The notes below the pieces were generated by a model that saw nothing but the letters and a program-made list of their open reading frames with translations, did not search any database and was not told where the DNA came from. From NCBI RefSeq assembly GCF_000417875.1, contig NW_006920887.1, positions 33,832-89,645 of the forward strand: DNA of 55,814 nucleotides. The letters run 5' to 3'. The stretch comes from Pseudozyma flocculosa PF-1. Its lineage: Eukaryota; Basidiomycota; Ustilaginomycetes; Ustilaginales; Ustilaginaceae. Below are positions 47,771-55,814 of the stretch, in pieces; within the stretch, counting starts at the first letter, position 1; the number at the start of each line of letters is the position of its first letter. The position numbers were made by a program, and so were the translations under genes.

Positions 47771-50743
47771 CTATGCGGCCCGCTCGTCATCGCCGCCGGC
47801 AAACCTGGTCCGCACCTGTCCGGCCACCTCGTCCTCGCTCGGCGCCCCGACCTGGCCCGCGTGGTCTCCGAGCGCCCCGAGAAACTCGCGATACCGCAGG
47901 AGCACCTTCTGTACGACAATCTCGACGAGCCCGCGCTTGACCTCGTCGTCCTCGATCCAGAGGCGGGCCTTGTCGCCCTTTTCCTCGGCCACGCTCTCGA
48001 TGCACGTCGTGAGCGCCTGCAGCGTGCCCTCGACCTTTTCCCGGGCGGCGGCGGCCGCCGCCGCCGCCCTGTGCGTATCGACGTAGACGCGCAGCGGCAG
48101 CACGATGGCGTCCGACCACAGCTGCGCCACGGCGTCGATCGTGGAGCGCAGCTGCGCCTCGAGGTTCGCATTCACCCGCGGATCGTCGCGCGCCCCAGCG
48201 GCACCGTGCGCCGGTCCGACGTCGGACGAAGGGTAGAGCAGCCGGCCCGTGCTGCTCCACAGCGAGTTGATGGCGCCCGTCAGGCTCGAGAGGTCGACGA
48301 TGCTCCTCGACGCGGCCATCGTCGCTGCCGCCTGCGCCTCCTCCTCTTCCTCCTTGGTGGCTGCTGCGGCGGTGGCGGTAGCGGCCGCGGTGGCAACGGC
48401 CGTCGTCGAAGATGCACCGTGGCCGCCCTGCTGCTGCTGCGAGGCCAGGTCGACGCTGACGACGACCTCGCGCAGGATCTCGTAGTGCCGGATGCAGAAG
48501 AGCCAGCCGTCCTCGCGGTCCACGCCGCCCCTGCGCCGCTTGACGAGCAGATCGCTGCCCCGCTCGACGGCCTTGCGGCAGCTCTCGACGCCCTCGGTGG
48601 CCAGCTCGCGGAACGCCTTGGGCGCAATCAGGCCCTGCAGCTGGTCCAGCAGGTCGACGAGCGCCACGACGGGCGGGTAGTACGACGAGCGCGACCCCTC
48701 GACGAGCTGGAACAGGCGCAGCTCGCTGCCGTCCCTGCCTGCGCGGGACGCAGACGTGGACCCGGTGGCCTCGGACGATGCCATGGCGGCGGCGGCGTCG
48801 AGCAGGCCTGCGCCGCTCTTGCCGCGCTGGTGCTGGCTGGTGCGCTGCACTGCGAGGGACGAAGAGTTGCGCGCCCGCGACTTGATCGCGTGGATCGCCT
48901 CTGGAAAGTCGAGGTGGCCCCGGTCCTCCTTGGGTGCAAAAGTGCCGATCTCGCCAGAGATGGCCGCCTGCGCGCGAAAGATGAGGCGGATCTGGGTCTC
49001 GTGCAGCAGCGAGTGGGCCAGCACCGATGTAGCGGCCAGCGGCGACTGGTCCGAGGTCTGGTCGGGCGTCGTGCGGTGGTCCAGGAAGACGCGGCAGACC
49101 CGGGCCAGGGCTCCGACCCGCGTCTCCTTGAGGATGCGCGGACGCAGGCGGTTCTGCAGCGCATCGACGAAGCTCTGGAGGTAGGCCTTGAGCTGAGGCT
49201 CGGCATCGAGGGGGGCGGCGGCGGCGGCCAGCGGAGTCGCCTTGCGTCCAGCCGGCGCGATGAAGAAGCCGCGGTACGCCTCGATCTCGCGGTCGACCAG
49301 CCAGCGGATCGCGGACAGACCGTCGGCGCTGAGTCTCTCTAGGCTCTTACCAGCGGCGTCGGCTCCAGCAGCGGCGTCGTTCGCTGTCGCTGCTGCTGCG
49401 GCTGCAGCCGCCTCGATGCCGGCGATCACCGAGCCGACCAGCTTGGTCAGGATGGGCCTCCGCGCCGCGAACCACGCACTTCTGCACTCGTCGAGCAGCG
49501 ACTCAAACTCTGGCGCGTTGCTCGGCGGGCTGTCCGCCTTGCTGTCGCCCCCATCCGCGGCCGGGTCCGTCGGGTCGACGGCTGCGGGGTACGCCCTCCG
49601 CTCGAGCTCGTGGATGAGCGGACGGAGCTTGGTGATGAGCGGCGACTGGCTCGGATAGAGGGCGTCGACCAGATCGTCGGGCAGCGGGGATGCTTCGCCT
49701 GCCGCCCCCTGCGTCTCCCTCTCCTTGCCCTTGCCCTTGCCCTTGTCCTTGTCCTTGTCCCTGGCGGTCCTGGCATCCTCGACGCCCTTGACCCGCGCTG
49801 CGAGGTCGTCGCCCGCCTCGCGCATTCCGCGGCAGACTGCGAGTTTGGCGAGGGTGGCGCCTCGGGTGACGCACTGGGCGTAGCGCATGCGGTAGAGGGC
49901 GGCGTCACGGTAGGCGCTGGCGGGCTGCTGCTGGAGAAAGACGAGGGCCATCTCGAGCTGGTCGAGGAGGTCGAGAAACTCCTGCGAGTGGACGACAGAC
50001 GGGTCGGGCGAGCTGAGGAGGGCGGTGGCGTAGGGGAGGAGGGTGAAGAACGAGAGGCGCGAGACGATGTCGTCGGAGAGGACGTCGAGGTGCAGCTGCG
50101 AGTCGAGGAGCGCCTGTGCCTCGTCGCGGAGGTCGCGCGAAGAGTCTTCGACAAAGGCTGAGCCGGCGCGCAGCTCGGACACGTTGACCTGGCACGACTC
50201 GAGCTGGCTCAGCAGCGAGCGCACCGAGGCGGTCGAGGCAGCCACGTCGGCGAGCGCCCGCTGGTGCGAAGTCTGCGTGGCCGACGTGATCGAGGCGCTG
50301 AGCGAAGTGAACCACGCCAAAAAGTCCTGCGCAGAGGCCAGGGGGGCGGCAGGGTCAGGCAGAGCGATGGCGCCGGACGATGTCGTTGTGGCTGCTGCTG
50401 CTCCTGCTCCTGCTCCTGTTGTCGTCGATGTGGCTGTGCTGGTCGACGCCGGCTGCTCATCCGAAGCTGTCGGGAGTCGCTCCGATGGTCCCGGCTTAAC
50501 CGCCTCGCCCTTGAGCGTGACCCCCGTGGCCAACGCGGGTGGTCCGTCGGGAGGATCCCGATGGGTAGGTGGATGGGCGGCGAGCGACACCTTGTACTCT
50601 GCAGAGTTGCGGTGCAGCCAGTCGGCCAGGCGATTGACCGAGGTGCGCTGCGGCCCAGAGAGGGGCGCCTTTGCATTGCTCCACTGGTCGAGCTGCAGCG
50701 GCGGCGCCCTCGGCGAAGGCCGATGTTGCTGGTACGACGCCAT
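47771..50743 (-). CDS. COG3: conserved oligomeric Golgi complex subunit 3 (Sec34 family)
   Basis: Cog3 is in lobe A of the COG tether, a CATCHR complex for retrograde vesicles within the Golgi. Single exon of 990 aa from the ATG at 50743. The N-terminal part has a coiled-coil region (about residues 155-215, LAWFTSLSASITSATQTSHQ) and the Sec34 signature: LHLDVLSDDIVSRLSFFTLL, SQEFLDLLDQLEMALVFLQQ, AALYRMRYAQCVTRGATLAK. A charged repeat (KDKDKGKGKGKERE, about 330-345) is encoded by CCTTGC/CCTTGT repeats at about 49725-49760. The C-terminal half is helical with FICRLFQLVEG-like and VDREDGWLFCIRHYEILREV segments. Yeast Cog3 is about 800 aa; the extra length is in low-complexity loops. It is divergent from ARP2. 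Secure family call. Confidence 0.92.
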   Translation of the reverse strand: MASYQQHRPSPRAPPLQLDQWSNAKAPLSGPQRTSVNRLADWLHRNSAEYKVSLAAHPPTHRDPPDGPPALATGVTLKGEAVKPGPSERLPTASDEQPASTSTATSTTTGAGAGAAAATTTSSGAIALPDPAAPLASAQDFLAWFTSLSASITSATQTSHQRALADVAASTASVRSLLSQLESCQVNVSELRAGSAFVEDSSRDLRDEAQALLDSQLHLDVLSDDIVSRLSFFTLLPYATALLSSPDPSVVHSQEFLDLLDQLEMALVFLQQQPASAYRDAALYRMRYAQCVTRGATLAKLAVCRGMREAGDDLAARVKGVEDARTARDKDKDKGKGKGKERETQGAAGEASPLPDDLVDALYPSQSPLITKLRPLIHELERRAYPAAVDPTDPAADGGDSKADSPPSNAPEFESLLDECRSAWFAARRPILTKLVGSVIAGIEAAAAAAAATANDAAAGADAAGKSLERLSADGLSAIRWLVDREIEAYRGFFIAPAGRKATPLAAAAAPLDAEPQLKAYLQSFVDALQNRLRPRILKETRVGALARVCRVFLDHRTTPDQTSDQSPLAATSVLAHSLLHETQIRLIFRAQAAISGEIGTFAPKEDRGHLDFPEAIHAIKSRARNSSSLAVQRTSQHQRGKSGAGLLDAAAAMASSEATGSTSASRAGRDGSELRLFQLVEGSRSSYYPPVVALVDLLDQLQGLIAPKAFRELATEGVESCRKAVERGSDLLVKRRRGGVDREDGWLFCIRHYEILREVVVSVDLASQQQQGGHGASSTTAVATAAATATAAAATKEEEEEAQAAATMAASRSIVDLSSLTGAINSLWSSTGRLLYPSSDVGPAHGAAGARDDPRVNANLEAQLRSTIDAVAQLWSDAIVLPLRVYVDTHRAAAAAAAAREKVEGTLQALTTCIESVAEEKGDKARLWIEDDEVKRGLVEIVVQKVLLRYREFLGALGDHAGQVGAPSEDEVAGQVRTRFAGGDDERAA

Positions 50744-51417
50744 CGCGGAGCCAGCCAGTCGGGCCCCTTACTCCCCTCGACAGACACAGATGCGATGGGA
50801 GTGTCGGCGCAGTGGGTTTGGTGGTGGTGCTGCTGCGAGGCGAGAGAGGATGTGATGGCGGGTCGTGAGGGTAGGGCTGGGCAGGGCACGGAGGGTTAGG
50901 CCTCAGCGAGAAGAAATCGCAAAGGGCGGAGCGAGAGCCGAGCAACGCCGCGTGGCTCGGCGGCCCAGCGCGCACAGGCCAGGCCAAGCAGACGAGCCCG
51001 GGCCCAGGCAGCGTTTGGCCCGCCGATTTGGGGCTTGGGGCGAGCGAAGCCAGACGATCGTCCCCCGAGCCTCTGAGCGCGGGGCGGCGAGGCGGCGAGG
51101 CGGTGCGGGCGCTGAGGGCGAGCGGGGGCCGCCTGGCGGGGGGGATCTCCACTTTGGCCTCACCTCAACTCGACCATCCTCGCTCGCACCCATCCATCCA
51201 CCCATTCAGCCTTCGTCTCGCATTGCACGCCGCGCACTCAGCACTGTCGAGCCAAAAACCGACCGGCACTGCATCATCCTCCATCGTCGCCGCATCGCCA
51301 CCCCTTCGCATCCGCACGACGGCCGAGGAGCACTAGGCCGACGATCCCCTCACCCTCACCCTCCGACCACCGAACACCGACCACCGCTCCCGCACAGGCT
51401 ACGAAACCACCGACACC
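50744..51417. promoter_or_regulatory. bidirectional promoter between COG3 and ARP2
   Basis: This 674-base spacer between divergent genes contains GGTGGTGGTG (50821-50830, near COG3), CAGGCCAGGCCAAG (50975-50989), GGCGGCGAGGCGGCGAGG (about 51082-51100) and, before the ARP2 ATG, GACCACCGAACACCGACCACCGC (about 51365-51390), a CCACC-rich leader. No TATA box. Confidence 0.6.
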
Positions 51418-53128
51418 ATGGCCGATAGACCCGTCGTCGTCGACAACGGTACCGGCGTGAGTGGCAGGGCAGCGCATGGCAGCGTAGAAACCGGTATGGC
51501 CCTCATGGCGCAGACGAGAAGCGCGACGACTGACACGCTGTCCTTTCCCTCCTTGACCCTTGAATGACCCGCCACCGCCGCCGACACCGCCCCTCAGTTC
51601 GTCAAGGTCGGCTATGCGGGCTCCAACTTCCCCGAGTTCGTCTTTCCCTCGATCGTCGGCCGGCCGATCCTGCGTACCGAGGAGCGCGATGCCCTCTCGA
51701 GCAACACGGGAACGCAGATCAAGGACATCATGGTGGGCACCGAGGCCGAGGAGCTGCGCAACTACCTGCAGATCACCCAGCCCATGGAGCACGGCATCGT
51801 AAAGGACTTTGGCGACATGCGACATGGTGAGTGCGACGCCGGCCTGGCAGGGGCCCCGTGTCATCCCCGGACCCTCGTCGAAGCCCAGCAGCTGACCCGC
51901 GTCCCCTCCCTCCCTCGTCTCTTCGACCCCTCGTCCCCTCGTCGTCCTTGCGAACCCCGTCCTCTGGTCCCTTTCGCTGGCTCCGCTCGCTGGCCAGTCT
52001 GGAACTACACATTCGACGAGAAGCTGCGCATCGACCCGCAGGGGCGCAAGATCCTGCTCACCGAGCCCCCGATGAACCCCAAGCGCAACCGCGAGGAAAT
52101 GTGCCAGATCATGTTCGAGGAGTACGGCTTCGACGGCGTCTACATTGCTATCCAGGCGGTGCTGACGCTCTACGCCCAGGGCCTCCAGACGGGCGTCGTC
52201 GTCGACTCGGGCGACGGCGTGACCCACGTGGTGCCCGTCTACGAGGGCTTTGCGCTGCCGCACCTCACCAAGCGTCTCGACGTGGCGGGCCGCGACGTGA
52301 CGCGGTACCTGATCAAGCTGCTGCTGCTGCGCGGCTACGCCTTTAACCGCACCGCCGACTTTGAGACGGTGCGACAGATCAAGGAGAAGCTGTGCTACAT
52401 GAGGTGAGCACGCGGCGGGGCAGTCCGGCCGGGCCCCAGAGTCGAGGCCGTATTGCGAGTGCGAGCTCGAGCTGACGAGCCTGGCCCCCCTTATGCTCCG
52501 GACCGCCTCGCAGCTATGACCTGGACCTGGACAAGAAGCTGTCCGAGGAGACGACGACGCTGGTCGAGTCGTACACGCTGCCCGACGGGCGGGTGATCAA
52601 GGTGGGCTCGGAGCGCTTCGAGGCGCCCGAGTGCATGTTCCAGCCGCACCTGGTCGACGTCGAGCAGCCGGGCGTGGCCGAGCTGCTGTTCAACACGATC
52701 CAGTCTGCGGCCGTCGACACGCGCTCCGAGCTGTACAAGCACATTGTGCTGAGCGGAGGCAGCTCCATGTACCCGGGCCTGCCCTCGAGGCTGGAAAAGG
52801 AGATGAAGCAGCTCTACCTCACCCGCGTGCTCAACGGCGACGGCTCGAGGTTGAAGGTGGGTCCCCCCGCGGAAGAGGTCCGGGCAGCCGCGCGCAAAGT
52901 GACACGTCGCTGAACACCTCGTGCATCCCCTCCTCTGGCCCCGCACCCCTCTCCCCGCAGAACTTCAAGATCCGGATCGAGGACCCGCCACGAAGGAAGC
53001 ACATGGTGTTCCTGGGCGGCGCTGTGCTGGCCGACATTATGAAGAACCGCGACAGCTTCTGGATCTCGCGGGCCGAGTGGTACGAGCAGGGCAAGGAGTG
53101 CCTGGAGCGCCTCGGCCGACACGCCTGA
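51418..53128 (+). CDS. ARP2: actin-related protein 2 (Arp2/3 complex)
   Basis: Arp2 forms, with Arp3, the pseudo-dimer that starts a daughter actin filament; in fungi this drives endocytic actin patches. Exons are 51418-51456, 51598-51826, 51998-52403, 52514-52856 and 52961-53128, giving 394 aa (yeast Arp2 391 aa); introns are 141, 171, 110 and 104 nt with GTGAGT/GTGAGC/GTGGGT donors. Conserved text spans the junctions: [72 protein letters not shown]. The actin-fold nucleotide-binding motifs [22 protein letters not shown] and [20 protein letters not shown] are intact. A 13-codon first exon split after DNGTG is a common arrangement in fungal actin-family genes. Very secure. Confidence 0.96.
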
Positions 53129-53618
53129 TGGCAGCGCCGTCAGCGAGGCGAAAGGGCCGAAGGGCGAAGGGAGCGACGAGGATGGAGGCCACCGTGTAGC
53201 TGGCTAGTCGGCACGAAGTAGAGACACAGAGGAGAATTGACGTGCCTGGGCCCCGCCAACATGGCCGGATCCACGACGTGTGCGGTCCGAGAATGGCGGA
53301 GCGACCGACTTTGTTGCCCTACCACCCGGAATCGCTTTTGAGGTCTATGAGTGACCGGTGGCGACCAGACGGAGCTTCGAGCGGCCCTCTGGAGCGGGTT
53401 CAGCGTGGGTCGAGGACGTGGGGCGGGGCAGCTGGCCCTGAAAGCCATGGCCTAGCCCGCGAAAAAGGCGAGCGAAAATCGGAGAAAATGCGAGCGAGCG
53501 AGGGAGCGAACGAGGGCGGGCGGGCGGCAGGGCGGGGCGCCGGCTGACAAGGGTCCCGGGCCACCCTGCCTGCTGGCTTCGCCTGGCTGGCCGGCTGCCT
53601 GATGTCGTCGATGGCTGG

Positions 53619-53643
53619 CGGCTGCTGCTGCTGCTGCTGCTGC
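53619..53643 (+). repeat. GCT trinucleotide run
   Basis: About seven to eight GCT copies in the ARP2-deubiquitinase spacer, with no gene assigned. Confidence 0.85.
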
Positions 53644-54403
53644 ATCCGAGGCCAGCGCGGGGGGGCCAGGTCCAGGTTCAGGTCCAGGTCCAGGCCCAAG
53701 CGGGCATGGGGATGGCCCGGAGAGACCGGCCCACTCGACGAGGCGGTGCCGCCGAGACGAGCTTCCCGACGAACCCTCATCGTCTTCATCACCACCGCCA
53801 CCGCCACCGCCACCGCCATTGGCACCACCACCACCATCACCCACCACCCAGCACCCAGCACGCCACTCACCACGCTCGCTGGAGGTCACCACACCACGCC
53901 GCACACTGCCAGTGCTTTCACGCCCACCAACCTCAGCCCATCTTCCGTTCCGGCAAGCGTCGATACAGCTTCCGCCACCTTGCTTCGACGACGCCGCTAC
54001 CGAGCGCATCCTTGGCTCAGCCGCGACTATCGAGTCAGCAGCAGCGCACAGACCGACCAAGCGTATCGATTGCCTGGACTCGCCGATCTCGCTGCGCTCA
54101 GCCTCGCGCTCACCGGCCAACACCCTGCTGGCACCGAGGCCACAGCCGGCAGGTCTGCAACTCGAAGCGCAACAGCCGGTCGCCACCCCGTCTCTCCAGA
54201 CCGTCTGCCCTTGCTGTCTCTGCTGTGCACCCACACAGCTGACCCTCCTAGACTAGACAGCTCACCCAGGTAGCCCGCCCATCTCTGCACCGGTGCCGGA
54301 AACGCTCTGCCCGCCGCTGGGTACGGCGCAGCTCCTCGTAGTTCAGCCGTGCCGCTCCGGCTGCCTCGAGGCCGTCTGTCTGCCAACGCTGCCGATGCCA
54401 ACT

Positions 54404-54436
54404 GCCACTGCCACTGCCACTGCCACTGCGACTGCG
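54404..54436 (+). repeat. CACTGC hexanucleotide repeat
   Basis: About five tandem copies, the last ones degenerate, immediately before the deubiquitinase start; they would encode Thr-Ala repeats if an upstream ATG at about 54395 were used. Confidence 0.8.
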
Positions 54437-54463
54437 ACTACCACCGCCACCGCAGCCGCCAAG

Positions 54464-55814
54464 ATGCCCGCCGCCAACGGATCCTCGGGCTCCAGCTTCC
54501 TCTCGCCCAACCACCCCATCAACCTGCGCAAGCAGGCCGCCCCCAAGCTCGACTCGTCCTTCTCCGTCCGCTCCTACATCGGCGGCGCCAATGCGCTCCT
54601 CGAAAAGGCCCAGGCCGCGGATGCCCAGGGCCAGCTAGAGGTCGCCTTTGTCAACTACCTCAAGGCCGCCGGCGTCGCCTCGTTCATCTCCAAGCACGAT
54701 GACTGGCCCAAGATCCAAAAAGGCCGCGGCCCCGTCTACCAGGCCTACAACGAGCTGATGCAGGTGAGACGGCCGTGGCGGCGGACCTGACCGAGATCGA
54801 CGCTCTCGCGATGGCTGACAGCCTCTCTCCCCTCTCCGGCGTCCATGCTTGAACCACCTGCGCCCGTTGTTGGCACCTGCAGCAAGTGCCGGCTTTCATC
54901 GACCGCACCAAGAGGATCGAGGAGCAGCTGAGGATGCGCGAGGAAAAGAATGCGCTGCAACAGAGAGAGGCCCAGGCAAAGGAGCACGAGAACCGCGCCA
55001 AGGCCTCGGAGCGGGGCCAGCCTGGCAGCGGCGCATACGACGGCCAGCCCGCAGCCGAGGCCGGTGGCATGCCCACCGGGTCTCCGGCCCAGGATGGCGG
55101 CCTCAATGCCGCCGAGCGCGAGCAGGGCGGCGGGACCGATGCGCCCACCGCGGCGGGGACAGAGGTGCTGGGCTCGCGCCACGGCGCCCACACGCGGATG
55201 AGCGCATCGCTGGCGGAGCGGCTGCAGGCATTGAGGGGCGCCGGAGTCGACGGCGGCATCGGCGGCACCGGCAACGGCGCACCCGATGGCCGTGCGCGCT
55301 CCAGCTCGCTTTCGGATGGCAGCATCGGCGGCGCTAGTGTCGGCCAGCTCCCACGCACCGGCGACCTCGCCTCGCAGCTTGAGGCCCTCGCCGAGAGGGA
55401 CGACCGCGGCAGCGACGACGAGCCAGAGCCTCCCGTTGCCAGGGACGGCTTCGCCTCGCCCACGCTGCCGCACGACGACAGCTTCTCGATGCATGCCGTC
55501 AGCAACGCCCTTCGCGGCCTCCAGTCCCACGACCGTGGGCAGCAGGCGCCGGCCGCCGATGGATCTGCCGCTCCAGACGGCGCACCGCACTTCCCGCACG
55601 TCCCGACTGCCTCCGAGTTCGAGAGCAGCTATCCTACGCTCGACGCCTTTGAGCGCGGAGCTGCCGGCGACCACACGCCGACGGCCAACGGAGCGGCGCC
55701 GCGACTGGCAGCGGAGCACCAGGGCGACGGCGACGATGATGCTGGCCACAGCATGTTTCCGGCCCGCCCGCGCACCCGGTGGGCAAGACGAAGCGCCGCT
55801 GCCGGAGCCGCCGG
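54464..55814 (+). CDS. probable ubiquitin hydrolase with USP8-type dimerisation domain (partial)
   Basis: Cut by the window end. The ATG at 54464 (context AAGATGC) is preferred over an in-frame upstream ATG. Exon 1 is 54464-54763; exon 2 starts at 54883 (GCAG acceptor) and runs off the window. Residues about 28-100 form the helical USP8-dimerisation (MIT-like) domain: SFSVRSYIGGANALLEKAQA, VAFVNYLKAAGVASFISKHD, then KGRGPVYQAYNELM. A charged coiled coil follows (about 105-140, RTKRIEEQLRMREEKN), then a Gly/Ala/Asp-rich linker and SEFESSYPTLDAFE, which resembles the segment before the rhodanese domain in Doa4/USP8-type enzymes. These act on endosomal cargo or ESCRT. An AMSH-type JAMM protease with the same N-terminal domain is the main alternative; the catalytic domain is not in the window. 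The last 60 bases read less cleanly. Confidence 0.72.

Larger units (their letters stand above)
53129..54463. other. spacer between ARP2 and the deubiquitinase gene
   Basis: Contains the ARP2 3' end and the deubiquitinase promoter. It has a GCT run (about 53619-53643), CAGGTC repeats (53670-53696), CACCGC repeats (53790-53820) and CACTGC hexamers (54404-54436) in the probable leader. Frames here are low-complexity. The reading frame of the next gene is also open upstream of its chosen ATG, through a Thr-Ala repeat encoded by the CACTGC tract. Confidence 0.6.

Noticed and set aside
1..55814. tRNA, 5S rRNA or snRNA genes
   Set aside because: I looked for GGTTCGAxxCC B-box-like sequences and for U6-like starts on both strands; the few TTCGA hits have no matching A box or stem structure. 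A covariance-model search would settle it.

Overview
The window is eukaryotic nuclear DNA from a GC-rich basidiomycete fungus, most likely of the smut lineage (Ustilaginomycotina); the lineage is my inference from gene content and style. Coding genes have few, short introns (about 70-170 nt, mostly with GTGAGT donors), strong C/G bias at third codon positions, CCACC-rich 5' leaders, and spacers full of 3- to 5-base microsatellites. No CRISPR array, rRNA, tRNA or mobile element was recognised.

Layout. 1-7660: no recognisable gene. 7661-10427: divergent pair RLP24 (60S biogenesis, minus) and YTH1/CPSF30 (mRNA 3'-end processing, plus). 10787-13791: secreted tannase/feruloyl-esterase family enzyme (minus). 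15506-19677: Cdc4/Fbw7-type F-box WD40 protein (minus), interrupted by a 767-base run of N. 20707-22167: bestrophin-like anion channel (minus). 22887-28105: divergent pair PRP4 (U4/U6 snRNP, minus) and PMT4 (protein O-mannosyltransferase, plus). 28106-30877: gene-poor. 30878-47225: a 16 kb head-to-tail array of eleven paralogues, all on the minus strand, of a family I do not recognise. 47771-53128: divergent pair COG3 (Golgi tether, minus) and ARP2 (Arp2/3 complex, plus). 54464-end: start of a USP8/AMSH-type deubiquitinase gene (plus, cut by the window edge).

The housekeeping genes (ribosome assembly, cleavage/polyadenylation, splicing, O-mannosylation, Golgi traffic, actin nucleation, ubiquitin turnover) share no pathway; their proximity looks like ordinary compact fungal packing with shared bidirectional promoters. 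The unusual part is the array. Its members are about 220-340 aa, have no visible signal peptide or membrane segment, and share a colinear set of motifs: a starting Y-x-T/A-F/Y-x-x-x-G segment, [V/I]-x-YPDGT, W-x-x-x-x-L-P...C, I-S/C-x-G-[V/L]-P, SS-[V/L]-LCDVG, VNVHVRDLT, and S-x-R-T-[V/I]-x-R-[L/V]-D-N-V, followed by variable, often basic tails. Five members read open throughout (3, 4, 6, 9, 10), one is short (5), and five are broken by a stop, truncation or single-base frameshift (1, 2, 7, 8, 11). Some share TATAAA promoters and a GGAAGCGGAAGCGG upstream element. This looks like a rapidly turning-over, lineage-specific gene family and is the best candidate here for something undescribed.
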